Shown: positions 1-7,615, numbered from the stretch's first letter. The stretch is DNA of 49,501 nucleotides from an uncultured Bacteroidota bacterium (GCA_902616905.1 CACMUP010000010.1:1-49501), one strand, 5' to 3'. Numbers and translations are program-made. The notes: generated by a model from the letters alone, not told the origin.

Positions 1-2
1 AA

Positions 3-1343
3 TTTCATTGGAATGAAAGATTAAATTCTAATTGGAATTTTACTCTAGGCTTAAATTATACTCATGGAAAAGGTTTTTATGAGGAGTATAATGACCTTTG
101 GTATGATCAAAATATAGGTTTTTCAGGGTCAACCTCTTTTGATTATTTACAATTAAATCCTTTCACTTTGGGTGATTCAGCAATCACAAATAGTGAAAAT
201 ATAAGCCAAAAATGGTTAGATAATGATTACTATGTTATCACTTTAGGATTTAATTACAATACAGATTCTACAACTCTAAATTTTGGAGGCATGTTTAGCC
301 GATATGTAGGTGATCATTTTGGACATTTAATCTGGGGACAAAACTTGGGAGAAGTACTTCCCAACCACCGATTTTACGAAAATCAAGGAATTAAAAAAGA
401 AGGAAGTTTTTTTGCTAAAGCAACACAAAACATCTCTGAGGGGTTAACAGCTTTTGTCGATTTACAACTTCGTTCGATAGTATATCAGGTATCCGGTCAG
501 GTTGCTGGACCAGCTCCTTTTTCGGTGGATGATGATTTTTTATTCTTTAATCCAAAAGCAGGACTTACTTACCAAGTTGCCTCAAGGCAAAAATTATATT
601 TTTCTTACGCAAAAGCTCACCGTGAACCTAATCGTACTGATTACGAAAACGGAAACCCAAAACCAGAAAAACTAGATGATTTTGAATTGGGATGGCGAAT
701 AAATACTCAGAAACTTCAAGCCCAGACCAATATCTATTGGATGGAGTATAAAGATCAATTGGTTTTGACAGGGGCAATTGATGAAGTAGGTTCACCAATT
801 CGACAAAATGTGGGTAAGAGCAGACGTGTTGGTATAGAATTAGAGTTAAAAATGAAACTTCTTCCAAATTGGATGTGGCAACCAAACTTAGCTTTAAGTA
901 GAAATCAAAATTTAGACTTTTACTTTAAGCGTGACGGGGTTTTAGAGAATTTAGGGAAAACACAACTGGCGTACTCCCCTAACCTTGTCGGTGGCAGTGC
1001 GTTTATGTATGTGCCTTCTACTAGGTTCCAAATTGGGCTCTTGTCTAAGTACGTTGGAAAGCAGTATATGGGAAATATTGATTCGGAAAAGTCGACCCTT
1101 GAGGCTTATTTTGTAAATGACCTGAATGCAGTATTTACATGGGTACCTAACAAATGGGTTTCAGAAATTCAGTGGTCATTTTTAATTAATAATATTTTTG
1201 ATAAACGCTATGAATCAAATGGATATTTTTACACTTATGATGACAGTTGGTCTATGCCAGGGCAAGTCACCACGATTGAAGGCGCTGGATATTATCCTCA
1301 AGCAGGAATAAACTTCCTCACAGGACTTACGATCAAGTTTTAA
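3..1343 (+). CDS. TonB-dependent receptor, 3' part (5' end outside window)
   Basis: The frame is open from the left edge to the stop at 1341-1343, so the gene is cut by the window; the apparent TTG start at 168 is internal. The 446 visible residues are alternating-polarity beta strands typical of the C-terminal half of a 22-strand outer-membrane barrel. They include the conserved receptor stretch AHREPNRTDYENGNPKPEKL and end in an aromatic residue (LTGLTIKF), the usual barrel-assembly signal. Such receptors import siderophores, cobalamin or glycans using ExbBD-TonB. The plug domain and any carboxypeptidase-like N-terminal domain are not visible, so the substrate cannot be stated. It converges on the next gene with a 4-base overlap. 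Confidence 0.9.
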   Translation, partial: FHWNERLNSNWNFTLGLNYTHGKGFYEEYNDLWYDQNIGFSGSTSFDYLQLNPFTLGDSAITNSENISQKWLDNDYYVITLGFNYNTDSTTLNFGGMFSRYVGDHFGHLIWGQNLGEVLPNHRFYENQGIKKEGSFFAKATQNISEGLTAFVDLQLRSIVYQVSGQVAGPAPFSVDDDFLFFNPKAGLTYQVASRQKLYFSYAKAHREPNRTDYENGNPKPEKLDDFELGWRINTQKLQAQTNIYWMEYKDQLVLTGAIDEVGSPIRQNVGKSRRVGIELELKMKLLPNWMWQPNLALSRNQNLDFYFKRDGVLENLGKTQLAYSPNLVGGSAFMYVPSTRFQIGLLSKYVGKQYMGNIDSEKSTLEAYFVNDLNAVFTWVPNKWVSEIQWSFLINNIFDKRYESNGYFYTYDDSWSMPGQVTTIEGAGYYPQAGINFLTGLTIKF

Positions 1344-2113
1344 AAACGATAACCTAAGATTAAACGAGCAACAAACTGATCAAAATCCCCACCAGGCTCA
1401 GCATTGAGAATTTGCTGACCTAGAAGGGTGATTTTTAATTGAGTATTATATTCTAATCCCAGTTCAATTGCATACCCATATGCGAATGTATCCAGATTAT
1501 TGTTAAGAAATTGACGTCTGCTTTCTGCTGTTCCTTGATGTATTATTAGAGACGGGAACGTCCAAAAATATAGACTGCTATTATTAATAGGATCTTCAGC
1601 TATTGTACTTTGATATATAAATCCAAAACGCCCATAATTATCAAAAAATGAATTATTCTGGAAGTTCGGTAGTGGTTGTCCTTGAATCCATTTCTTACCA
1701 ACACTTAAAGCAATTTTAGAATTTTTAAGTTCCTTATTTGAAAGAGGATAAGTAAAGAAAAGGTTTGAATTAATGTCTCCACCAATAGGATTCATTAAAA
1801 AATCAAAAGTATTCAGCAAATTTTTACGATTTCCATTCCATATGGTTTGAGTTCCATATAAGGTGAAGTCAATATGGCTCCCTTTTTTTGCATCAAAGCG
1901 AAGTTTTAATGCCTCTACTGTAAAATCCAAATGTTTCAAACTACTCATTCCCACTATTCCAGTTCTAATTAAATGTACTTTAAAACTACTTTCTTCTCGT
2001 TTTTGTTTTGAGTAATCTAAATCCAGCACTTGGCCAAAACAATTCCAAGATATAAAAATGAAAAAAAGAAAAATAGTTAAAGTTGTTGATATTGAATCTT
2101 TACTAAAAAACAT
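1340..2113 (-). CDS. Secreted/outer-membrane barrel-like protein of unknown function
   Basis: This 257-residue protein has an N-terminal signal peptide (hydrophobic residues about 9-26, cleavage probably after CFGQ). The rest is rich in short alternating strands and ends in ILGYRF, a C-terminal aromatic as found in outer-membrane beta-barrels. I recognise no named family. It lies 11 bases downstream of the Rieske-like lipoprotein gene and is probably cotranscribed with it, which places both in the envelope. Its 3' end overlaps the TonB receptor gene by 4 bases. The barrel assignment is an inference from strand pattern and C-terminus. Confidence 0.7.
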   Translation of the reverse strand: MFFSKDSISTTLTIFLFFIFISWNCFGQVLDLDYSKQKREESSFKVHLIRTGIVGMSSLKHLDFTVEALKLRFDAKKGSHIDFTLYGTQTIWNGNRKNLLNTFDFLMNPIGGDINSNLFFTYPLSNKELKNSKIALSVGKKWIQGQPLPNFQNNSFFDNYGRFGFIYQSTIAEDPINNSSLYFWTFPSLIIHQGTAESRRQFLNNNLDTFAYGYAIELGLEYNTQLKITLLGQQILNAEPGGDFDQFVARLILGYRF

Positions 2114-2124
2114 TTATAAATGAT

Positions 2125-2577
2125 TTAGTTTGATATTCTTAAAATACCATTAAAATTTTGAATCTGGTAAAATAGTAAATTTTGAGGAGGATTTAAATTT
2201 TCATCTGGATTTAGTATTTGTCCAGTTGCAAGGCTATATTTAAATTCTTCACAACCACATACTGCCAACACACCTTTAACAGATAGAGAAGAACAATCCT
2301 TAAGAGTATGATTTGGACACGTTGCCTCCCATGCTAGATAACTAGAATTATTAAGGTTAAATATTATTACTCCATTTATTCCCAAATCACGAATTAATAT
2401 ACTGCCTCCAACATAATTTAATCCATTATAGAGAGGTAGAGATAAATTTAAATCTCTTTGAAAACGAATATCAACCAAATAGGGATTTCTTTGTAAAGGT
2501 TCTTTGCCACACATTATAAATATTAGTAAAAACAATAATAAGTGGCCTTTATTAAAAATTTTAGACAATTGTTCCAA
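2125..2577 (-). CDS. Lipoprotein with Rieske-like domain (altered ligands)
   Basis: A 150-residue protein with a hydrophobic leader and a lipobox-like LIFIMC that places the lipidated Cys at residue 23. The C-terminal part has the Rieske fold pattern: ATCPNHTLKDC (Cys87, His90, Cys95), then VCGCEEFKYSLATG (Cys107, Cys109) and a tail that scans like the final Rieske strands. The normal CxH...CxxH ligand set is not present; four Cys and one His stand in its place, so a [2Fe-2S] cluster is uncertain. The only start that keeps the leader is TTG at 2577, since no in-frame ATG lies upstream before greA. Flavobacteria commonly carry such a protein beside greA. First gene of a probable two-gene operon. 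Confidence 0.7.
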   Translation of the reverse strand: MEQLSKIFNKGHLLLFLLIFIMCGKEPLQRNPYLVDIRFQRDLNLSLPLYNGLNYVGGSILIRDLGINGVIIFNLNNSSYLAWEATCPNHTLKDCSSLSVKGVLAVCGCEEFKYSLATGQILNPDENLNPPQNLLFYQIQNFNGILRISN

Positions 2578-2582
2578 ATGCT

Positions 2583-2590
2583 TATATTTG
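2583..2590 (+). promoter_or_regulatory. Candidate -7 promoter element for greA (TATATTTG)
   Basis: TATATTTG matches the Bacteroidota -7 consensus TAnnTTTG. It lies about 50 bases before the greA start, which would put transcription start near 2595. No convincing -33 TTG at the usual spacing was seen, so this rests on the -7 match and position only. Confidence 0.5.
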
Positions 2591-2599
2591 AATAATAAG

Positions 2600-2619
2600 C
2601 TCCGTGAGGAGGTTTTTTT
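2600..2619 (+). promoter_or_regulatory. GC-rich mini-hairpin plus T7 in the greA leader
   Basis: CTCC (2600-2603) and GGAG (2608-2611) can pair around a GTGA loop, a GNRA-type tetraloop, followed by G and seven T. It sits just after the predicted start of transcription and 22 bases before greA. It resembles a very short intrinsic terminator or attenuator, although a 4-bp stem is weak. Confidence 0.35.
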
Positions 2620-2641
2620 ATATGTATTAAACGTATAAATT

Positions 2642-3118
2642 ATGAGTAAAGTATCTTATTATACTGAAGAAGGGTTAAAAAAACTTCGTTCTGATTTAAA
2701 CAAACTAAAAGACATTGAGCGTCCCAAGGCATCTCAGGCTATTGCTGAAGCTAGGGATAAAGGGGATTTAAGTGAAAATGCTGAGTATGATGCTGCGAAA
2801 GAAGCCCAAGGCATGCTTGAGATGCAAATAGCAAAACTTGAAAATACTTTAGCTAATGCAAGACTAATTAACGAATCAGAACTAGACACATCTAAAGTTC
2901 TTGTATTATCGACCGTAGAAGTCAAAAATAAAGCTAATGGAGCTAAAATGAAATATACCCTCGTTGCTCAGAGTGAAGCAGATTTAAAATCTGGTAAAAT
3001 TTCAGTAGATTCGCCTATTGGTAAAGGGCTCTTAGGAAAAAAAATTGGAGAAACAGCTTCAATTTCAGTCCCAAGTGGTAACATTAAATTAGAAATAATT
3101 TCTATTCTCAGAGAGTAA
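2642..3118 (+). CDS. greA: Transcription elongation factor GreA
   Basis: GreA binds the RNA polymerase secondary channel and stimulates cleavage of backtracked RNA. The 158-residue length is normal. Residues 1-75 form the antiparallel coiled coil; its tip carries the acidic catalytic loop in ARDKGDLSENAEYDAAKEAQ. The C-terminal half is the FKBP-like domain, with SPIGKGLLGKKIGE near the end. The ATG at 2642 is the natural start. The stop overlaps the HIT gene start by one base (TAATG), so the two are translated from one message. A promoter-like TATATTTG and a small hairpin precede it. Confidence 0.97.
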   Translation: MSKVSYYTEEGLKKLRSDLNKLKDIERPKASQAIAEARDKGDLSENAEYDAAKEAQGMLEMQIAKLENTLANARLINESELDTSKVLVLSTVEVKNKANGAKMKYTLVAQSEADLKSGKISVDSPIGKGLLGKKIGETASISVPSGNIKLEIISILRE

Positions 3119-3513
3119 TGGAAACATTATTTAGTAAAATTATTTCAGGAGAAATACCAAGCTACAAAATAGCTGAAAATAACTCATGTTTTGCTTTTCT
3201 AGATATTAATCCAAATACTAAGGGTCATGTGCTTTGTGTACCAAAAAAAATAGTAGATAAACTTTTTGATTTACCAGAAAAAGAATATTTAGAACTAATG
3301 TCTTTTTCCAGGACAGTAGCCTTAGCTATAAAAAAAGTTATTCCTTGTAAACGTGTTGCAATGTCTGTAATTGGCTTAGAAGTTCCACATGCTCATGTTC
3401 ATTTAATTCCACTAAATGAAATGGGTGACATTCGATTTAATAGAAAAGTTTCAATAAGTCCAGAAGAAATGAAAGAGATTGCACTTTCAATATCATCTTT
3501 TTTTAATTCATAG
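3118..3513 (+). CDS. HIT family protein (histidine triad nucleotide hydrolase)
   Basis: A 131-residue HINT-branch protein that hydrolyses nucleoside phosphoramidates and related substrates. The nucleotide-binding segment FAFLDINPNTKGHVLCVPKK (about 25-44) is followed by the triad HAHVHLIP (His91, His93, His95), in which the middle His is the nucleophile. Length and motif order match the family. It is translationally coupled to greA by a one-base overlap, an arrangement common in Flavobacteriia. It converges on the histidine kinase gene across a strong hairpin. Confidence 0.95.
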   Translation: METLFSKIISGEIPSYKIAENNSCFAFLDINPNTKGHVLCVPKKIVDKLFDLPEKEYLELMSFSRTVALAIKKVIPCKRVAMSVIGLEVPHAHVHLIPLNEMGDIRFNRKVSISPEEMKEIALSISSFFNS

Positions 3514-3514
3514 A

Positions 3515-3551
3515 GCTTTAATTTAAATTTTATTCAATAAAATTTTAAAGC
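3515..3551. terminator. Bidirectional hairpin between HIT and histidine kinase genes
   Basis: GCTTTAA (3515-3521) pairs with TTAAAGC (3545-3551), and AAATTTTATT (3525-3534) pairs with AATAAAATTT (3536-3545) around a central C, leaving a small bulge. It sits between two convergent genes and overlaps the last codons of the kinase. A+T-rich flanks on both sides suit a bidirectional intrinsic terminator. Confidence 0.5.
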
Positions 3552-4686
3552 AAGTTCCCTTACCTAACACCGTCTTAAAAATAACGATTTTCCCTAAATG
3601 AAAATCTTCAATAATTCTTTTTGCGAGAGATAATCCTAGGCCCCATCCTCTTGTTTTTGTTGTGAATCCTGGCTTGAAAATTTTTGTCAAAAATTCTTTT
3701 TTTATTCCAGACCCAGTATCTGAAACAAGTATTTCAATATGTCTTCGTTTTTCATTTAACTGAATACGAAGTTTCCCTTTACCTTTCATAGCATCAATTC
3801 CATTTTTAATTAAATTTTCGAGTGTCCAGCTTAATAATTGAGGATTAAAAGGGATAATAATATTTTTTTTAGGGACGTCAATTTCAAATGAAATCTGTTT
3901 TGAGCTCCTTTTTTTTAAGTATGACACTGTTTCTTGAATATTTAAAGTAATATTTAAGGGTTTCAATTCTGGCTTAGAACCCACTTTTGAAAATCTATCA
4001 GTAATTAGACTTAGTCGCTTGACGTCCTTTTCAATCTCTTTTATTGGTAATGATTTTTTTTCTTTTTCTTTAAGCAAAGTAATCCACCCCATAATTGAGC
4101 TTAATGGAGTGCCAATTTGATGAGCTGTTTCTTTTGACATAGCAGCCCAAAGTCTGTTTTGTTCTGATATTCGAGCTGTTTTAAACACAAAATAAAGTAC
4201 TGCTGCAAAGAGAATAACAATCAAAAGTAAAGCCAAGGGATAATATTGAAGTTTTTTTAAAATTGATGAATTTCCATAAAAGAGCTTTTGATTTACTAAT
4301 AAATTTCCTTTTTCGTCACTATATCTGATTAAAATAGGCTCATTTTCTTTTTTTAATTTTGATAATATATCATAAAGCTCAATTGAATCTTGTCTTGATT
4401 CGTCCCATTTCACATTTCTAATTTCAATGATTTTATTATTTTCATTTACTTGAATCATAGGATTTATACCTGATCGTTGAAGAACTTCGAAAGTTAAATT
4501 ACTTAATGTTGGATTTTTAATATATTCTTCTTGAGCCATTGCCCAAAGCATAATCTTGTTTCGTTCTTCAAGGCGTAAACTGTTAAAAAGATTATTTGTA
4601 TTCCACAGTATTACCGATACAATGGTAAATACAAAAAGCATCCAGAAATTTTTAAATTTTGATTTAAAGAGATTAATTAGACTCAT
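3523..4686 (-). CDS. Sensor histidine kinase, membrane-bound, orphan
   Basis: A 387-residue kinase. A first membrane segment (about 14-29), an extracytoplasmic region of about 115 residues and a second membrane segment (about 148-168) precede the transmitter. The H-box is MSKETAHQIGTPLSSIMGW with His189; N-box ENLIKNGIDAM (about 290-300), G1 VSDTGSGI (about 321-328) and G2 RGWGLGLSLAKRI (about 346-358) are intact, so it should be active. No HAMP or PAS domain is evident. There is no response regulator next to it, so its partner and signal are unknown. It converges on the HIT gene. Confidence 0.92.
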   Translation of the reverse strand: MSLINLFKSKFKNFWMLFVFTIVSVILWNTNNLFNSLRLEERNKIMLWAMAQEEYIKNPTLSNLTFEVLQRSGINPMIQVNENNKIIEIRNVKWDESRQDSIELYDILSKLKKENEPILIRYSDEKGNLLVNQKLFYGNSSILKKLQYYPLALLLIVILFAAVLYFVFKTARISEQNRLWAAMSKETAHQIGTPLSSIMGWITLLKEKEKKSLPIKEIEKDVKRLSLITDRFSKVGSKPELKPLNITLNIQETVSYLKKRSSKQISFEIDVPKKNIIIPFNPQLLSWTLENLIKNGIDAMKGKGKLRIQLNEKRRHIEILVSDTGSGIKKEFLTKIFKPGFTTKTRGWGLGLSLAKRIIEDFHLGKIVIFKTVLGKGTCFKILLNKI

Positions 4687-4793
4687 ATTCAGAAGTTCAA
4701 AATTAATGTTCTATAAATTAATAAATTAAATGAAAAGCGTATACTAGCCCTAAAAACTTTTTATATTTTTACTTTTTACAATTATAATTTGTT

Positions 4794-5168
4794 ATGGAAA
4801 TATCTGGAAAAATTAAATGGATTGATGAAACCAAAACTTATGGGAATAATGGTTTTCGTAAAAGAGAAGTTGTAATTACAACTGAAGAACAGTACCCGCA
4901 ACAAATATTAGTCGAATTTATCCAAGACAAATGTGAATTATTAAATACCTATCAAGTAGGTCAAAACGTAAAAATAGGTATTAACTTAAGAGGTCGTGAG
5001 TGGACTAATCCCGAAGGGGAAACAAAATATTTCAATTCTATTCAGGGTTGGAGAATTGATGTATTAGAAAATAATTCTTCAACTGAAATACCTCCAATAC
5101 CCCCGCCAACTTCTTTTGAACCAGCTGAAGGTGACGCTAACGAAGTTGATGACGATCTACCTTTTTAA
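4794..5168 (+). CDS. DUF3127 domain protein with SSB-like C-terminal tip
   Basis: This 124-residue protein matches the DUF3127 family of Bacteroidota. Residues 1-90 have an OB-like strand pattern (ISGKIKWIDETKTYGNNGFR, then VGQNVKIGINLRGREW and FNSIQGWRID). A proline/acidic linker leads to a C-terminus of DDDLPF. That tail closely resembles the SSB C-terminal tip (DDDIPF in E. coli), which docks DNA-metabolism proteins. A role in single-strand DNA binding or partner recruitment is inference. Its last 32 bases overlap the convergent tag gene, a DNA repair glycosylase. Confidence 0.85.
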   Translation: MEISGKIKWIDETKTYGNNGFRKREVVITTEEQYPQQILVEFIQDKCELLNTYQVGQNVKIGINLRGREWTNPEGETKYFNSIQGWRIDVLENNSSTEIPPIPPPTSFEPAEGDANEVDDDLPF

Positions 5169-5733
5169 TTAAATGCATTGGATGGCAAAAACAATCAATT
5201 AGATGGTCATTTGTCATACCTATTGCTTGCATAAAGGAATAAATAATTTTGGGGCCAATAAATTTAAACCCTTTTTTTTTTAAATCAACACATATTTTCT
5301 TTGCCAAGGGTGAAGTATTAGGGACCTCAGTTATACTCCTAAACTTATTAATTATCGGATCATTATTAACGTAACCCCAAATGTATTTCGAAAAACTATT
5401 ATGCTCTTCTTGAATTTTTATAAGAGCTTTCGCATTGTTTATAGTAGCTTTTATCTTCAAATTGTTTCTAATAATACTAGTATTGGCAATAAGTTCTTTT
5501 TCTTTTTTAATATCATATGCGGATATCTTATAAATGTCGAATGAATCAAAAGCTTTTATAAATCCTTCACGTTTCTTTAATATAGTAATCCAACTTAATC
5601 CAGATTGAAAAATCTCAAGCGTTAAGGATTCAAATAGAATATTGTCTTCAAAAACAGGAACACCCCACACAGTATCATGATAATTTTTGTATAAATGATC
5701 ACCTCTGCACCAATCACATCTTCTTTTTTTCAT
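5137..5733 (-). CDS. tag: DNA-3-methyladenine glycosylase I
   Basis: Tag removes 3-methyladenine from alkylated DNA in base excision repair. The 198 residues cover the whole family. The N-terminus has RRCDWCRG and YHDTVWGVP with zinc ligands Cys6 and His19. TLEIFQSGLSWITILKKREG carries the base-pocket Glu (residue 40) and Trp. The C-terminal FIGPKIIYSFMQAIGMTNDH and DCFCH supply the remaining His/Cys zinc ligands. It stands alone after the tsf terminator, and its 3' end overlaps the DUF3127 gene on the other strand by 32 bases. Confidence 0.95.
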   Translation of the reverse strand: MKKRRCDWCRGDHLYKNYHDTVWGVPVFEDNILFESLTLEIFQSGLSWITILKKREGFIKAFDSFDIYKISAYDIKKEKELIANTSIIRNNLKIKATINNAKALIKIQEEHNSFSKYIWGYVNNDPIINKFRSITEVPNTSPLAKKICVDLKKKGFKFIGPKIIYSFMQAIGMTNDHLIDCFCHPMHLIKKVDRHQLR

Positions 5734-5747
5734 AAATTAAATATAAA

Positions 5748-5770
5748 AAAAGCACCTCTAAGGTGCTTTT
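5748..5770 (-). terminator. Rho-independent terminator of the rplM-rpsI-rpsB-tsf operon
   Basis: AAAAGCACCT (5748-5757) and AGGTGCTTTT (5761-5770) are perfect 10-base arms around a 3-base loop. Read on the minus strand, the stem is followed by a run of seven T. It lies 20 bases after the tsf stop codon, as expected for the end of the ribosomal operon. Confidence 0.9.
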
Positions 5771-5789
5771 AAATTATTTATGAATTTAA

Positions 5790-6608
5790 TTAAACAAGTG
5801 CTAAACGCTCAAATCCAGTAACTTCCATGTCTCCATTCGATTTGACATAATCTTTTACTGATATTTTATTGTCTTTAATGAAGGTTTGGTTGATTAAAGT
5901 ATTGTCTTTAAAAAATCTCTTCAATTTTCCTTTTGCAATATTGTCGAGCATTGCTTCAGGTTTACCTTCTTGACGTAATTGCTCTTTTGCAATTTCAATT
6001 TCTTTTTCTACAATTGAAGCGTCAACTTCTTCTTCGCTTAAAGCGATAGGATTCATTGCTGCTGCTTGCATGGCAACGTTTTTTGCTACATCTGCAGCAT
6101 TATCATTATTTGTAGATAATGCTACTAAAGTTGCTATTTTGTTTCCTGCATGAATATATGATCCAATAAATGGAGCATTTAGTGTTTTAAATCCACCAAT
6201 TTCAATTTTTTCACCTATAACACCTGTTTGTTCAGTTAATTTTTCAGAAACAGTCATACCGTTAAATTCAGCATCAAGAAAACTTTCTAAGGTTTCAAAA
6301 TTAAGAGCTAATTCAGCGAGTTCATTGGCAAGAGAAATGTAGGTTTCGTTTTTTGCAACAAAATCTGTTTCACAATTCAATGAAATTATCACTCCGATTG
6401 TATTAATAGAGTTAACTTTAGCTATTACAGCACCCTCGGAGGAATCACGATCTGCTCTATTTGCAGCCACTTTTTGTCCTTTTTTACGGAGATTCTCAAC
6501 AGCTTTATCAAAATCTCCTTCAGCTTCAACAAGAGCTTTTTTACAATCCATCATACCTGCGCCAGTTGCTTGGCGTAATTTATTTACTTCAGATGCAGTA
6601 ATTTTCAC
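5790..6608 (-). CDS. tsf: Translation elongation factor Ts
   Basis: EF-Ts is the nucleotide exchange factor that recharges EF-Tu. The N-terminal UBA-like domain has the diagnostic ATGAGMMDCKKALVEAEGDF (residues about 14-33), followed by ENLRKKGQKVAANRADRDSS. The core has VISLNCETDFVAKNETYISL, in which TDFV contacts EF-Tu. The 272-residue length is typical for Bacteroidota. It follows rpsB by 23 bases, the near-universal bacterial order, and ends before a strong terminator. Confidence 0.98.
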   Translation of the reverse strand: MKITASEVNKLRQATGAGMMDCKKALVEAEGDFDKAVENLRKKGQKVAANRADRDSSEGAVIAKVNSINTIGVIISLNCETDFVAKNETYISLANELAELALNFETLESFLDAEFNGMTVSEKLTEQTGVIGEKIEIGGFKTLNAPFIGSYIHAGNKIATLVALSTNNDNAADVAKNVAMQAAAMNPIALSEEEVDASIVEKEIEIAKEQLRQEGKPEAMLDNIAKGKLKRFFKDNTLINQTFIKDNKISVKDYVKSNGDMEVTGFERLALV

Positions 6609-6631
6609 AATTTATTTTTTAATAATTAGAT

Positions 6632-7462
6632 TTATTTTTCTTTTTTATTCTCATTTTCTTCAGGAGCAATTTCTTTCTGCGAAGTATTATTTTCAATATT
6701 TAAATTATCTTCGTCAACTTTTGCAGCAGCTTCCATATTTTTAAGATCTTCTTCAGTGTTTCCTTCTTTCTCGTTTTTACGTTCGCTTAAACCCTCTTTA
6801 ATGGCAACAGTAACAAGGTCTAAAATCTTGTCAATTGATTTTGATGCATCGTCGTTTGATGGTATAACAAAATCAACATCTCTAGGATCAGAATTTGTAT
6901 CAACCATTGCAAATATTGGAATCTTGAGTTTTTGAGCTTCTTTTACAGCTATATGTTCGCGAGTAGTATCAACAATAAATATAGCACCTGGTAAACGGGT
7001 CATATCTGATATTGAGCCAAGGTTTTTTTCTAGTTTTCCTCTTAAACGCTCCACTTGAAGTCGCTCTTTTTTTGATAGGGTTTCGAAAGTTCCATCTTTT
7101 TTCATTCTATCAATTGCCCCCATCTTTTTTACAGCTTTTCTAATTGTAACAAAATTAGTCAGCATACCTCCTGGCCAACGTTCTGTTATATATGGCATAT
7201 TTACTGATTTGGCTTTTTCAGCAACAATGTCTTTTGCCTGTTTTTTTGTTGCAACAAATAAAATTTTTCTTCCAGATGCTGCAATCTTTTTTAATGCAGA
7301 ATTGGTTTCTTCAATTTTTGCTACTGTCTTATAAAGATTAATTATATGAATTCCGTTACGCTCCATATAGATGTAAGGAGCCATGTTGGGATTCCATTTT
7401 CTTGTTAAGTGTCCAAAGTGGACTCCCGCGTTAAGCAGGTCATTTACTTCTGTTTTTGCCAT
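6632..7462 (-). CDS. rpsB: 30S ribosomal protein S2
   Basis: S2 is a small-subunit protein needed for S1 docking. The N-terminus has LLNAGVHFGHLTRKWNPNM, and the middle has RWPGGMLTNFVTIRKAVKKM and RLPGAIFIVDTTREHIAVKE. The conserved S2 core ends near residue 230; the last 45 residues are a Glu/Lys/Asn-rich, probably disordered tail, common in Flavobacteriia. It precedes tsf. A 143-base leader with several inverted repeats lies between rpsI and this gene and may be the site of autoregulation, as known for rpsB in E. coli. Confidence 0.98.
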   Translation of the reverse strand: MAKTEVNDLLNAGVHFGHLTRKWNPNMAPYIYMERNGIHIINLYKTVAKIEETNSALKKIAASGRKILFVATKKQAKDIVAEKAKSVNMPYITERWPGGMLTNFVTIRKAVKKMGAIDRMKKDGTFETLSKKERLQVERLRGKLEKNLGSISDMTRLPGAIFIVDTTREHIAVKEAQKLKIPIFAMVDTNSDPRDVDFVIPSNDDASKSIDKILDLVTVAIKEGLSERKNEKEGNTEEDLKNMEAAAKVDEDNLNIENNTSQKEIAPEENENKKEK

Positions 7463-7605
7463 ATTTTTTAGTTTACGTTCCTTTTGAATAGCAACAAGTT
7501 AAAATACTTGTTTAGATGCTAAACTAATATCCACCTTAGCGGTTTAAGCAACTTTTTGATTTATAAATTAATGAACTTCATTTTACATATGTAAAACGAT
7601 ATCAA
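7463..7605 (-). promoter_or_regulatory. Structured rpsI-rpsB spacer / rpsB leader
   Basis: This 143-base spacer has no ORF. It contains GTTTAG-ATG-CTAAAC (7510-7524) and ACAAGT...ACTTGT (7494-7511), which compete because they share bases 7510-7511. The hairpin and palindrome at 7581-7615 lie at its rpsI side. No exact TAnnTTTG promoter was found here. An S2-responsive leader is plausible by analogy with enterobacterial rpsB but is not shown by the sequence. Confidence 0.4.
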
Positions 7606-7615
7606 CTATCGTTTT
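7581..7615 (-). repeat. Two overlapping palindromes at the rpsI stop codon
   Basis: AAAACGATA (7593-7601) and TATCGTTTT (7607-7615) are perfect 9-base arms around TCAAC and include the rpsI stop codon. The bases AAAA at 7593-7596 are also the right end of a perfect 16-base palindrome TTTTACATATGTAAAA (7581-7596). The two structures cannot form fully at once. On the minus strand the first hairpin is followed by TTTT, so it could act as a weak terminator or processing site. Confidence 0.5.

Noticed and set aside
168-1343. A complete 391-residue protein starting at 168
   Set aside because: The frame is open to the left edge with good receptor-like sequence, and codon 168 is TTG inside a beta-barrel; the gene is truncated by the window.
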